NCBI RefSeq assembly: GCF_902502825.2
Contig: NZ_LR723670.1
Span: 2,046,001 to 2,110,000 of the forward strand
Origin: Pseudorhizobium flavum
GTDB taxonomy: Bacteria > Pseudomonadota > Alphaproteobacteria > Rhizobiales > Rhizobiaceae
DNA length: 64,000 nucleotides
Direction of reading: 5' to 3'
In this document: piece after piece, positions 26,529 to 35,192 of the stretch
Numbering within the stretch: position 1 is the stretch's first letter
Layout of the letters: each line of letters begins with the position of its first letter
Notes under the pieces: model-generated
The model's database searches: none
Told to the model about the DNA's origin: nothing
What the model saw: the letters and a program-made list of their open reading frames with translations, nothing else
Made by a program: the position numbers and the translations under genes

Positions 26529-28612
26529 CAGAACCGGTAACGCAGGCTACCATAGACGGTTCGTCCCTCGTCCCAGTAGCAATTGCCCGAGGTGCAGATC
26601 GCCTCCTGCCTGTCGAACAGGTTCTTTGCGTTCACCTGCAGCGAGAGGCCCTGCAGATCCGGATTGCGGTAGCCGAAGTCGTAGGAGACGGCGGCGTCGA
26701 CCAGCGTGCGCGAGCTGCTCTTGAACGTGTTGGCGTCATCACCATAACTTTCGCCAACATATCGCACCCCTGCCCCGAGCCCCAGGCCAGCCAGCGGGCC
26801 ATCCTCGAAGAGGTAATGCCCCCACAGCGATGCAACATGGTTCGGAGCGCCCGAAAGCTCGTTCCCCACTGTGCCCGGCAGGCCTTCCTCGATCGTCATG
26901 CGCATGTAGGCATACGATGCAATGAGGCTGAAACCGTTGTCGAAGGACGCGTTTGCCTCCAGCTCCAGCCCCCGGGAGTGCAGGTCGAGCTGTCGCTGAA
27001 CCTGATTGCCGGCGGCATCGAAGGTCCCGTCGAAGACCACTCCGTCGGTCTGGTTGATATCGAAATAGGCAGCGCCCAGCATCACGTTCGTCTCGGGAAT
27101 TTCGTACTTGACGCCGATCTCGATCTGATCGGCACTGGTGGGTTCCGCGACTGTTCGGGTTCCGCTTGCGTCATAGACGAAACCGAGGTTGGGCGAAAAC
27201 GACGTCGCGTAGCTGGCGTAAGGCACCAGACCCCAGTCGAACTGGTAGGAGAGACCGGCTCTCCAGGAGAAGGCGCGATCGGTGGTGTCGATAGCGGTTC
27301 CCGCAGATGTCACGCTGTCGGAAGCCGCCCAATCCTGCCGTCCGGTGAGGAAGAGCGTCCAGCGGTTCCACTCGATCTGGTCGTGCAGGTAGATGCCATA
27401 CTGGTCCATCTCCTGCTCGCCCGACGACGCGAAGGCTTGGAGGGCAACATCGGCAGGCGACGTGGTGGATCCGCGTGCCTTGGCCGAATAGTCCCACCAG
27501 TTGTAGTTGAAGCCGAGGATTGCCGTATGCGACAGCGGACCGGTATCGAATTCGAACTGGGCGATGTTGTCGACCGAGAAGGCAGAGACCTTTTCCTTGT
27601 ACTGCGACCAGGAGGTTCCGAGATAGCTGTACTTCAGGTCCGCATCTACTTCGTGGTAGCGAAGGTTCTGGCGCAGGGTCACGACGTCGTTCAGCCGATG
27701 CTCGAATTCGTATCCGATCCGGCCCTGCGTTGTGGTGAAGTCGTTCCAGTCCGGATCTCCGGAATAGATGTCCGATATCTGTCCCAATGAAGGATTGACG
27801 TAGTACGCCGTCGCCCCCACCACGGACCTCGAATACTCGCCCAGAAGCGTGAACTTTGTGTCCTCATCCGGCTTCCAGGTGAAAGCAGGGGCGAGATAGA
27901 AGGTGTCGTCCGGATAGCCGTCGATATGGGTGTCGCTCTTCCGTCCTACCGTCGTGAACCGGTAGAGCAGGCTCCCCTCATCATCCACCGGACCCGACAG
28001 ATCAACGGCGGCCTGATAGCGGCTGTCCTGGCCCAGCAGCAGCTCAACCTCGCGGAATTCTTCGTCCTTCGGCCGCTTCGTCACCATGTTGACGATGCCA
28101 CCCGGACCGCTGACCCCATAGAGCGATGACGCCGGCCCCTTGAGGGTAGTCACGCCCTCCAGGCCGTAGGGTTCGGTGCGGAACCATGCAGAGGGGCCGT
28201 TGAACTGCTTCAGTCCATCACGGAAGGTCCCGGTATAGTAGGCGGGGAAGCCTCTCAGGTAGAAGGCATCATAGCGGCTGTCGTAGCCGAAATTGGTCGG
28301 GTTCGCCCCGGCCGTATAGGTTAGCGCCTCATTCAGTGTCCGCGGCTTCTGGTCCTCGATCTGGTCCTGGGTTACGACCGAGACCGACTGCGGTATCCGG
28401 ACGAGCGGCGTGTCCGTCTTCGTTCCGATCCGGTCGCTTTTGGCGACGTAGCCATCCTGGACCAGGATGTCGTCGCTTTCCGCTTCGAGAACGATGGTCT
28501 CAAGTTCGGTGCCTCCGGCACTATCCTGTGCAATCGCACCCGTCGAAAGGCAAAGCGAAACCCCCGCCAGAAGCATAAGCCTCCGGCGCCAGAACATTGA
28601 TCTGAAACGCAT
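26528..28612 (-). CDS. TonB-dependent siderophore receptor
   Basis: A 694-residue outer-membrane receptor. A signal peptide ends at AIAQ; the TonB-box region lies near ETIVLEAES. The plug domain has RIPQSVSVVTQDQIEDQ and LYGVSGPGGIVNMVTKRP, and a 22-strand barrel ends with aromatic Phe (GSLRYRF). The start at 28612 follows AGAGGATAAACAA; longer readings add unrelated residues. The pattern is that of ferric-siderophore receptors of the FhuA/FpvA/FptA type. It is coupled to the RhtX-type permease. An IRO-like motif at 28653 suggests iron control. Confidence 0.93.
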   Translation of the reverse strand: MRFRSMFWRRRLMLLAGVSLCLSTGAIAQDSAGGTELETIVLEAESDDILVQDGYVAKSDRIGTKTDTPLVRIPQSVSVVTQDQIEDQKPRTLNEALTYTAGANPTNFGYDSRYDAFYLRGFPAYYTGTFRDGLKQFNGPSAWFRTEPYGLEGVTTLKGPASSLYGVSGPGGIVNMVTKRPKDEEFREVELLLGQDSRYQAAVDLSGPVDDEGSLLYRFTTVGRKSDTHIDGYPDDTFYLAPAFTWKPDEDTKFTLLGEYSRSVVGATAYYVNPSLGQISDIYSGDPDWNDFTTTQGRIGYEFEHRLNDVVTLRQNLRYHEVDADLKYSYLGTSWSQYKEKVSAFSVDNIAQFEFDTGPLSHTAILGFNYNWWDYSAKARGSTTSPADVALQAFASSGEQEMDQYGIYLHDQIEWNRWTLFLTGRQDWAASDSVTSAGTAIDTTDRAFSWRAGLSYQFDWGLVPYASYATSFSPNLGFVYDASGTRTVAEPTSADQIEIGVKYEIPETNVMLGAAYFDINQTDGVVFDGTFDAAGNQVQRQLDLHSRGLELEANASFDNGFSLIASYAYMRMTIEEGLPGTVGNELSGAPNHVASLWGHYLFEDGPLAGLGLGAGVRYVGESYGDDANTFKSSSRTLVDAAVSYDFGYRNPDLQGLSLQVNAKNLFDRQEAICTSGNCYWDEGRTVYGSLRYRF

Positions 28613-28652
28613 TTGTTTATCCTCTATGATCGATGCGATCAGATCACAAAGA

Positions 28653-28667
28653 TGAATGTGGGAGTCA
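28653..28667. promoter_or_regulatory. Candidate iron-responsive (IRO/RirA) motif
   Basis: TGA-N9-TCA (TGAATGTGGGAGTCA), the motif described for RirA-controlled promoters in rhizobia, lies 41 bases upstream of the siderophore receptor start. The motif is short and occurs by chance, so the support is mainly its position. Confidence 0.4.
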
Positions 28668-28871
28668 AGTATAGTCACAAAGGTCAGGCGCAAGCTGCAC
28701 CGCCTGTTGCAGAACGGACACAACCGGCCGTCGCAGAGGCTAAGCCAGAGGTTGGGATGGTCGCAGAAAGGCTGAACCGGTATCAGTATGATCAGACATA
28801 TAAGAGCTACCGATCATCTACTTGACCGGAAACCATCGTTGGTAAACACTTCCTGCACGCGGAGGTGGTCC

Positions 28872-29416
28872 ATGGAAAACCTGCATCTTAGAATTTTTCA
28901 ACAGCAGTTGCGCGATCAATGCCAATTTTTCTGGCTCGGCGTGCAGTCCTTGGAGATCGGGCATAAGAAAAATGACCACGTACAGGTCTGGTACGGGGTA
29001 CAAAACATCCTAACCGCTGGAGCAAACATCTCCAAGATGTTGTGGGGAAGCAAGGGAAGGCGCGCTGATGCGCGCCGCCGGTTGAGAGAGAGCGTTGAAG
29101 TTTCGGACGATTCACCGCTCCGTGATGTTACTATGCGAAACCACTACGAACATATGGATGAGCGGATTGATCGCTGGTGGGACAGCTCAGAGCCAAAATC
29201 TATGTCGACAAGAACATTGGATCAGGAAGTGTTTCTGGCTTAGATACTATGGATAATTTCAGATGGCTCAACCCGTCGACGGGCGATCTGATCTTCTGGG
29301 GTGAAACGTTCAATCTGAGATCGCTGGCAGTCGAAGTAGATCGCATCCTGGCCATCTTGGAAAAGGAAGCAGACAAGCCGCACTGGGAGTTACCCCCCTT
29401 AGCCCCAAGCCCCTGA
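28872..29416 (+). pseudogene. Frameshifted conserved hypothetical gene beside tRNA-Arg
   Basis: The reading frame starts at ATG 28872 after GGAGGTGGTCC (MENLHLRIFQQQLRDQCQFF) and runs to a stop at 29243. Sense clearly continues in another frame from about 29190 (AKIYVDKNIGSGSVSGLDTM, then DLIFWGETFNLRSLAVEVDR) to the stop at 29416. The switch point is within GACAGCTCAGAGCCAAAATC, where a loss of one base or a gain of two would explain the break. I do not recognise the function. Base composition is visibly more AT-rich than neighbouring genes, and the gene lies at the 3' end of tRNA-Arg, suggesting horizontal origin. A sequencing error is the alternative. Confidence 0.6.
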
Positions 29417-29594
29417 TCTTCCACAGGCCGGTTACCGGGCGGCGAAAATCCATCTTGACGGGAGGCACGCCTAGCGCCATCTCATCCCAACCCGATGGCG
29501 GCTCGGGCAGAACATGTGGCGAACAGAATGTAAGTCGCACCCTCACCCCTGAGCGGTCGCACCTTTAACAGAAACAACAGGTTAGGTATAGTTT

Positions 29595-29671
29595 TGGCGA
29601 CCCCTGCAGGACTCGAACCTGCGACCTACTGCTTAGAAGGCAGTTGCTCTATCCAGTTGAGCTAAGGGGCC
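29595..29671 (-). tRNA. tRNA-Arg (anticodon TCT)
   Basis: Complete cloverleaf of 77 bases including encoded CCA. Acceptor GGCCCCT pairs with AGGGGTC; the anticodon stem ACTGC/GCAGT has loop CTTCTAA; the T arm is GCAGG-TTCGAAT-CCTGC. It reads AGA/AGG-type Arg codons. The 3' end faces the frameshifted gene, as in integration at tRNA genes. Confidence 0.96.
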
Positions 29672-29691
29672 GGCTGTGCCGGCGGACGAAC

Positions 29692-29997
29692 TCAGTGCGT
29701 CCAGGGCTGGATGCGGTTATAGCGAAAATTGTCCGTGTAGGAGACGACCTGACGTGCGACTTCCTTCGGCGGGATGACGCGGTACTGGATGCCTTCGCGC
29801 TGCGCATAGGCTTCCGCCTGCTCCTGGCTCTCGAAGGTCAACCGGACCTGCTGGCGCATGTCGGACGATGACGTGTAGCCGAGAATCGGGTCGATGCGAA
29901 GCGGCGCCTCCTGGTCGAACTCCAGAACCCACAGATGGGTCTTGGCCTTGCCCGACTGCATGGCTGTTTTCGCAGGACGATAGATCTTGGCGGACAT
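29692..29997 (-). CDS. NADH dehydrogenase accessory subunit, NDUFS4-like (ETC complex I conserved region)
   Basis: A 101-residue protein with the complete NDUFS4 pattern: ARIYRPAKTAMQSG-type start (MSAKIYRPAKTAMQSGKAKT), WVLEFDQEAPLRIDPILGYTSS, DMRQQVRLTFESQEQAEAYAQ and RYNRIQPWTH at the end. In alphaproteobacteria and mitochondria this subunit sits on the peripheral arm of complex I. It lies between tRNA-Pro and tRNA-Arg on the same strand, far from the nuo operon, which is usual for rhizobia. Confidence 0.95.
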   Translation of the reverse strand: MSAKIYRPAKTAMQSGKAKTHLWVLEFDQEAPLRIDPILGYTSSSDMRQQVRLTFESQEQAEAYAQREGIQYRVIPPKEVARQVVSYTDNFRYNRIQPWTH

Positions 29998-30044
29998 TCC
30001 AACGACGCTCCCTGAATGCCGGACTGCTGGGCTCGTCCGGCACG

Positions 30045-30121
<77 letters not shown>

Positions 30122-30206
30122 TTTCCACGTTGCCCAGCGGATTACACGCTTCGATGCCGGGCCGCAACTGCAAAATCCAACGGAACAGTCTTGACCGTGT
30201 TCCCGG

Positions 30207-30683
30207 TCAGTCTCGGCTGTCGATCCGCTTGCTCATAGCCCTGTCGCCTACCTCGATCCCGAGTGCGGCAGCGCGCCCCCCGTTCAACTCGAGGACGAAA
30301 TGTACCGGCCCGCGCGAATCGATGATCGCTTCAGAGAACGGAACGGCCTTGCGGTGAATATGGGAGATGGTCCCGTCCCGCTCTATGAAAAGCATGTCGA
30401 GCGGCAGCGGCGTGTTGCGCATCCACATGGAGACCGGCCGGGTCTCGCCGAAATCGAACAGCATGCCGTGATCCTTCGGCATGCTTTCCCGGTGCATCAG
30501 CCCTTGCGAGCGCTGTTCCGCGGTCAGCGCCAGTTCCACCGTGAAATTGTGCACTTTGCCGGACTTCGTCTGGATCAGCAGGTCTTCCTGCTCGAAGCTC
30601 GTCTGCGCAATGGACTGGCTCATGAAAAGCAGAAGAAGCGCCGCTACGGCGCTTCCAGCAAAACGGAGAGACCACCTGCCCAT
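30207..30683 (-). CDS. DUF192 family exported protein
   Basis: A 158-residue protein with a signal peptide (about 1-26, ending SIAQ). The DUF192 core follows: ELALTAEQRSQGLMHRESMP, GMLFDFGETRPVSMWMRNT, LPLDMLFIERDG and VLELNGGRAAALGIEVGD. The family (archaeal and bacterial beta-barrel-like fold) has no established enzymatic role; periplasmic location is inferred. The start codon overlaps the stop of the cold-shock gene by one base, showing translational coupling. Confidence 0.93.
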   Translation of the reverse strand: MGRWSLRFAGSAVAALLLLFMSQSIAQTSFEQEDLLIQTKSGKVHNFTVELALTAEQRSQGLMHRESMPKDHGMLFDFGETRPVSMWMRNTPLPLDMLFIERDGTISHIHRKAVPFSEAIIDSRGPVHFVLELNGGRAAALGIEVGDRAMSKRIDSRD

Positions 30684-31261
30684 CAGTGCGCCCGGCCGAT
30701 TGGATTGGGATTGTCGGGATGAATCTCGGCCGCCATCAACCCCTTGTCGCCCGGTCCGTAGCGGACGAGGACCACCTGGCCTGGGCGCAGCTCAGTCAAC
30801 CCGAATCGACGGAGCGTCTCCATGTGAACGAAGATGTCCTCCGTCCCCTCGCCGCGCGTCAGGAAGCCAAACCCCTTGGTCCGGTTGAACCACTTGACGA
30901 GCGCCCGTTCCAAACCGCTGGTCGCCGTCACCTGCACATGGGTGCGCACCGGCGGCATCTGATGCGGATGCACGGCCGTCGACTGGTCCATGGAAAGGAT
31001 GCGGAAGGCCTGGTAGCCGCGTTCGCGCTTGTGGATGAGCGCGACGATGCGCGTCCCTTCAAGGATCGTCTGGTACCCGTCGCGGCGCAGGCAGGTGACA
31101 TGCAGCAGCACATCCTGCATGCCGTTGTCCGGCACGATGAAGCCGAACCCCTTCGCCACGTCGAACCACTTCACGACACCGGTGATTTCAATCAGATCGA
31201 CAGCCTCGCCGGAGAGGTCCTCGATCCCGGCCATGTCCTTCGCTGACATTCGGTCTGCCAT
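30683..31261 (-). CDS. Cold-shock protein with two CSD domains
   Basis: A 192-residue protein containing two cold-shock domains. The first (about 27-90) has [18 protein letters not shown] and [13 protein letters not shown]. The second (about 118-185) has [20 protein letters not shown] and [13 protein letters not shown]. Both keep the RNP1-type KGFGF motif and an RNP2-like segment, so both should bind single-stranded RNA or DNA. Single-domain CspA proteins are about 70 residues; the duplicated form is typical of alphaproteobacteria. GAGGGG precedes the start; a second ATG four codons later is possible. Coupled to DUF192. Confidence 0.93.
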   Translation of the reverse strand: MADRMSAKDMAGIEDLSGEAVDLIEITGVVKWFDVAKGFGFIVPDNGMQDVLLHVTCLRRDGYQTILEGTRIVALIHKRERGYQAFRILSMDQSTAVHPHQMPPVRTHVQVTATSGLERALVKWFNRTKGFGFLTRGEGTEDIFVHMETLRRFGLTELRPGQVVLVRYGPGDKGLMAAEIHPDNPNPIGRAH

Positions 31262-31447
31262 CTGTGTCGGCCCCTCGATTACGCGCTACAGCCCCGGTAG
31301 ACTGATTCTGGAGGTGAGATTAACATCCCGTTAACCCTCCAGCGCAAGTCCCCGTCTAGGAATTATCCACCCCGTTCCTATCTCTGCAGGCTTGTCCGTA
31401 GCTGACGGACGGGAGCATAAGAACCGGCATAGAGAAAGCGGAGAACA

Positions 31448-31894
31448 ATGCCCATGCGTTACCTTCACACCATGGTCCGGATCAGGGACCTCGATGCCTC
31501 GATGCGATTCTACACCGATCTGCTGGGACTCCAGGAGGTACGACGGATCGAGAACGAGAAAGGCCGCTTTACGCTCATCTTCCTGGCGGCGCCTGAAGAC
31601 GCCGAGGCGGCACGTGCTCGCAAGGCCCCCTGCCTGGAGCTCACCTATAACTGGGACGCGGAGGACTATGCGGGAGGCCGCAATTTCGGCCACCTCGCCT
31701 ACGAGGTGGACGACATCTATGCATTCTGCCGCAAGATGATGGAGAACGGCGTCACCATCAATCGGCCGCCCCGCGACGGCTACATGGCCTTCATCCGTTC
31801 ACCGGACGGCATCTCGATCGAGATTCTCCAGAAGGGTGAGGCGCTGCCGGCGACGGAGCCGTGGGCGTCGATGGAGAATACCGGCTCCTGGTAG
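31448..31894 (+). CDS. gloA: Lactoylglutathione lyase (glyoxalase I)
   Basis: A 148-residue vicinal-oxygen-chelate protein made of two beta-alpha-beta-beta-beta modules. The N-terminal metal His is in RYLHTMVRIRD, followed by ELTYNWD, GGRNFGHLAYEVDDIY and SPDGISIEILQKG with the metal/catalytic Glu. It isomerises the methylglyoxal-glutathione hemithioacetal to S-lactoylglutathione. GGAGAACA precedes the first ATG; a second ATG two codons later is possible. The length matches bacterial GloA. Confidence 0.94.
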   Translation: MPMRYLHTMVRIRDLDASMRFYTDLLGLQEVRRIENEKGRFTLIFLAAPEDAEAARARKAPCLELTYNWDAEDYAGGRNFGHLAYEVDDIYAFCRKMMENGVTINRPPRDGYMAFIRSPDGISIEILQKGEALPATEPWASMENTGSW

Positions 31895-31971
31895 TTGGAT
31901 CGTGAGCCTTGCTCCCGGCGCCGGAACGGGGGCAAGCTCTATAGGCTGATTCGAACGAAGGGGCAAACGGC

Positions 31972-32493
31972 ATGATGCCTGGAAATTCCGGTAAACGGCC
32001 GAGTCGCCTGCGGCTGCTCATCGCAGCAGGTGCTGCAGCTATCGCCCTCTCCGGCTGCACGACCTCCGGCAAGTCCGGATCGGCTGACGAGTCGGCAATA
32101 AAGGAAACCGCCGCATCCAAGGGGCGAAGCGCCAACGCAGGCGAGACAGCCTCCAGCAGCTACACCGACCCCGCAGTGGTGTCCGCATCCTCCGCGGCTT
32201 ACGACGCGGATGGTATGGTGGCCGATGGGGTTCAGGCGGCACCCGATCCCGATTCCTTTGCGGGAGATGCAATGGCGGCAGGCGTCGTCACTCAACCCAC
32301 CGGCATCCGCGCGGGCAGCGCCAGCATCTTCTCCGGCAACGTGGCGGTCGCCGCGCCCGCGACAGCCGCTCCGGCACCTGCAATGACCAGCGGCCGCATA
32401 AACGCCCGCACCGGCAGTGTCTTCAGCGCTCCGGCGACGTACCCGAGCGAAAGCTGCGGGACGGACATTGACGGCAATCCGCTAAGTTGCTGA
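31972..32493 (+). CDS. Hypothetical Ala/Ser-rich lipoprotein
   Basis: A 173-residue low-complexity protein. The signal RLRLLIAAGAAAIALSGC ends in a lipobox (LSGC). The mature part is rich in Ala, Ser, Gly and Thr with no recognisable fold, and the C-terminus has two cysteines (SESCGTDIDGNPLSC). Probably a surface or periplasmic lipoprotein of the envelope. Monocistronic, 77 bases after gloA and just upstream of the tRNA-Glu pair. Confidence 0.78.
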   Translation: MMPGNSGKRPSRLRLLIAAGAAAIALSGCTTSGKSGSADESAIKETAASKGRSANAGETASSSYTDPAVVSASSAAYDADGMVADGVQAAPDPDSFAGDAMAAGVVTQPTGIRAGSASIFSGNVAVAAPATAAPAPAMTSGRINARTGSVFSAPATYPSESCGTDIDGNPLSC

Positions 32494-32569
32494 TCAGGCT
32501 GATTTATCTCTGAACCAAACCGCGTTCTCCGGATTGCGGTATTTTTTTGCAGGCAATCAAGATTCGCGC

Positions 32570-32598
32570 TTGCGGGATGAAAATCACCTCTCTATAAG
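32570..32598 (+). promoter_or_regulatory. Promoter of the first tRNA-Glu gene
   Basis: TTGCGG (32570-32575), 17 bases, TATAAG (32593-32598), with the tRNA starting 14 bases later. The same hexamers and spacing recur before the second copy. Confidence 0.75.
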
Positions 32599-32612
32599 GT
32601 CGCTCACCGCAC

Positions 32613-32687
32613 GCGCCCTTCGTCTATCGGTTAGGACGCCAGATTTTCATTCTGGAAAGAGGGGTTCGACTCCCCTAGGGCGTGCCA
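32613..32687 (+). tRNA. tRNA-Glu (anticodon TTC), copy 1
   Basis: A 75-base cloverleaf with encoded CCA. Anticodon stem CCAGA/TCTGG with loop TTTTCAT; T arm AGGGG-TTCGACT-CCCCT. The acceptor closes with G1-U72. Identical to the copy at 32851. Confidence 0.96.
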
Positions 32688-32804
32688 CTCCTTCAATCAC
32701 TCTATCTAAAATTCAAACCAGACGCGCCTCGAGCCCCGGTGGGGTCGTGCAGCATCTGGCCATGGAATTTTTGCTGTTTTTCCTGCGAAATTCAAAATTC
32801 ACGC

Positions 32805-32833
32805 TTGCGGCCAAAAGGGGTGCTGACTATAAG
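32805..32833 (+). promoter_or_regulatory. Promoter of the second tRNA-Glu gene
   Basis: TTGCGG (32805-32810), 17 bases, TATAAG (32828-32833), with the tRNA starting 18 bases later. The duplicate of the promoter at 32570 shows that each tRNA copy is transcribed independently. Confidence 0.75.
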
Positions 32834-32850
32834 GGCGCCACACCGCGCAC

Positions 32851-32925
32851 GCGCCCTTCGTCTATCGGTTAGGACGCCAGATTTTCATTCTGGAAAGAGG
32901 GGTTCGACTCCCCTAGGGCGTGCCA
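32851..32925 (+). tRNA. tRNA-Glu (anticodon TTC), copy 2
   Basis: Base-for-base identical to the copy at 32613, including CCA. The two lie 238 bases apart in tandem, each with its own promoter. The 3' end lies 20 bases from the end of recJ on the opposite strand. Confidence 0.96.
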
Positions 32926-32945
32926 CTTCTTCCTGAGAAACCAAA

Positions 32946-34781
32946 TCAGCTCGCTGGCGCAGCATCCAGAATTCGCAGCTGAATTCGCCGGTTGCCCTGC
33001 CAGTGGTCGCCGCTCAGGCAGCCTGCAACGTGGATCTGGCTGCCGCGGGAATCAAGAAGCAGCTGGCCCAGCGGTCTGTCAGCAGATCGGAACGCAATTC
33101 CGTCCAGCCGGGACCCATCGACCGCCTCCAGTTGCACCTTCACATGGGCGGTCCCCACCAGCCTCGCATCCCTCACCCGATGAGACGGTATCGCGAACAC
33201 CGGCTGGGGGTGCCCCGAGCCGTAGGGGCCGGCCTTTTCGAGCTGGTCCAGCATGTCGAGTGTCGCTCCCGATGCCGAGAGCGCTCCATCGATCTTCAAC
33301 ACGTGACTGGCGACAAGCGAAGCGACCGTGTCGGCAGCCTTCTCCTCAAAGAAGGCACGCAGCCGCCCGAGGTTGTGGCGCTCGACGGTCAGTCCTGCCG
33401 CCATGGCATGACCGCCGCCCTTTACCAGCAGCCCCTCGTCGACCGCGGCACGCACCATGCGTCCCATGTCGAAGCCGTTGATGGAGCGGCCCGAACCGGT
33501 GCCCTTCCCAGACGGATCGAAAGCGATCGCGAAGGCAGGTCTGCGGAATTTCTCCTTCAGACGCGCCGCAAGCAGCCCGACAATGCCCGGATGCCAGTTC
33601 TCCCGGGCGGTCACCAGCACAGTCGCCGATTCACCGTCTCCGTATTCCGCCATGACCTCCGCCTCGGCCTCGGCGAGCATTGCCGCCTCCATAGCCTGCC
33701 GTTCGCGGTTGAGCTCATCGAGACGCCCGGCGATTTCCTCGGCTACCGCCGCGTCGTCGAGCGTCAGCAGCCGGCTGCCGAGTGCCGCATCGCTGATGCG
33801 CCCTCCCGCATTGATACGGGGTCCCACCAGGAAGCCCAGATGATAGGGTGTGACAGGACCACCAAGTCCTGCCTTGCGCAGGAGAGCGGCGAGTCCGGCG
33901 TTGTTCATGTGACGAGCCGCCAGCAGGCCTTTGACCACAAAGGCACGATTGAGGCCCCTGAGCGGCACGACATCGCAAACCGTTGCCAGGGCCACGAGGT
34001 CCAGCCAGGTAAGCAGATCCAGCCCTGCCGCTCGAGGATGTCCCTGCTGGCGGAGCAGGCGTGCCGTCGCCACCAGCACCATGAAGACGACCCCGGCCGC
34101 GCACAGGTGCCCCTGACCGGAAAGGTCGTCCTCGCGATTCGGATTGACTAGCGCCAGACAGTGGGGAAGTTCATGGCCAAGCTGGTGGTGATCGATGACC
34201 ACGACCTCGCAACCCTCCGCCCGGGCGGCATCGAGAGCTTCGTGGCTGGTCGATCCGCAGTCCACGGTGACAATCAATCCGGCGCCCTTCTGGACGAGCT
34301 GGCGGATCGCGGCCGGGTTAGGGCCATAGCCCTCGAAGATGCGGTCGGGAATGTAGATCTCAGCCGTCACACCGAAGTGTGCGAGGAATCGGTAGAGCAG
34401 GGCAGAAGAGGCAGCACCGTCGACATCATAGTCACCGAAGATGGCGACCTTCTCCCCACGCTCGACGGCCAGCGCAATTCGCTTGGCGGCCTGCTCACAA
34501 TCCGTCAGCGTGTATGGCTCGGGCATCAGCGAGCGGATGGTTGGATCGAGGAAGGCCAGTGCCTCGTCCAGCCCGACGCCGCGCCCCGCCAGCACGCGCG
34601 CCACGAGGTCGGGAAGGCCGTGAACCTGAGCAATGGCAAGCGCGCGGTTCTGCGCAGCCTGATCAAGCCGCGACACCCATCGCTGCCCGCAGGCGGAGCG
34701 CTCGACGCCGAGGAAGGCCCTCGGCACCGGATCGACCGGCGTGTCTGTGGACGTGATGAGCGGCAGATGCTTGACTGTCAT
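32946..34781 (-). CDS. recJ: Single-stranded-DNA-specific 5'-3' exonuclease RecJ
   Basis: A 611-residue DHH-family nuclease. The catalytic motifs are visible: FGDYDVDGAASSALLY (motif I), IVTVDCGST (motif II), VVIDHHQLGHELP (motif III, DHH) and NPNREDD (motif IV). The DHHA1 region contains GGGHAMAAGLTV, followed by the C-terminal OB fold (KVQLEAVDGSRLDGIAF). It degrades single-stranded DNA in recombination and mismatch repair. It is slightly longer than the E. coli enzyme, as is usual in rhizobia. The next minus-strand gene upstream is hom, after a 411-base gap. Confidence 0.96.
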   Translation of the reverse strand: MTVKHLPLITSTDTPVDPVPRAFLGVERSACGQRWVSRLDQAAQNRALAIAQVHGLPDLVARVLAGRGVGLDEALAFLDPTIRSLMPEPYTLTDCEQAAKRIALAVERGEKVAIFGDYDVDGAASSALLYRFLAHFGVTAEIYIPDRIFEGYGPNPAAIRQLVQKGAGLIVTVDCGSTSHEALDAARAEGCEVVVIDHHQLGHELPHCLALVNPNREDDLSGQGHLCAAGVVFMVLVATARLLRQQGHPRAAGLDLLTWLDLVALATVCDVVPLRGLNRAFVVKGLLAARHMNNAGLAALLRKAGLGGPVTPYHLGFLVGPRINAGGRISDAALGSRLLTLDDAAVAEEIAGRLDELNRERQAMEAAMLAEAEAEVMAEYGDGESATVLVTARENWHPGIVGLLAARLKEKFRRPAFAIAFDPSGKGTGSGRSINGFDMGRMVRAAVDEGLLVKGGGHAMAAGLTVERHNLGRLRAFFEEKAADTVASLVASHVLKIDGALSASGATLDMLDQLEKAGPYGSGHPQPVFAIPSHRVRDARLVGTAHVKVQLEAVDGSRLDGIAFRSADRPLGQLLLDSRGSQIHVAGCLSGDHWQGNRRIQLRILDAAPAS

Positions 34782-35192
34782 GTCGACTTATTAGCCGATC
34801 GGCAGCCCAGACGGAATCACATTACGTCGGTTAACTAGGAACTAGTCCGCACCACGATTGCAGGCCCGTCACAAGAATGCCGCCAGTACAGTCAGGGCTG
34901 TTGCCGGAGGAACAAGAAGTACAAGCAAAACAGCCCAGTTCCGGCTTCCTTCGCTCTCCTCCTGCCTTTGGTCGTTGGCATGAACCGGACTCGTCACCGA
35001 AGCCGCCTCTGCCAGGACGATTCTGGCACCCTCGCAGGAAAGCCGCAACGGCTCCCTGCCCGACACCCTCCAGACCACTCTGACGCCCTCCCCGCGCAAG
35101 GTGATTTCGCAACGAATCTAACGTGATTCGAGCCATCTCGGCCAGCGATCTTTGCTCGCCGCAAGCGGCTCCAAAAGGGAGGTGTGAAGCAG
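34782..35192 (-). other. Intergenic gap between hom and recJ with a doubtful small frame
   Basis: 411 bases between two minus-strand genes. On the minus strand the frame ending at 34869 reads CEITLRGEGVRVVWRVSG, continues with LRLSCEGARIVL, and ends in a membrane-like helix (WAVLLVLLVPPATALTVL). It has no ATG; only TTG at 35099 or GTG within. It could be a small membrane protein, the remnant of one, or chance. In several rhizobia I recall glpX at this position; no glpX-like sequence is here. Confidence 0.3.
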
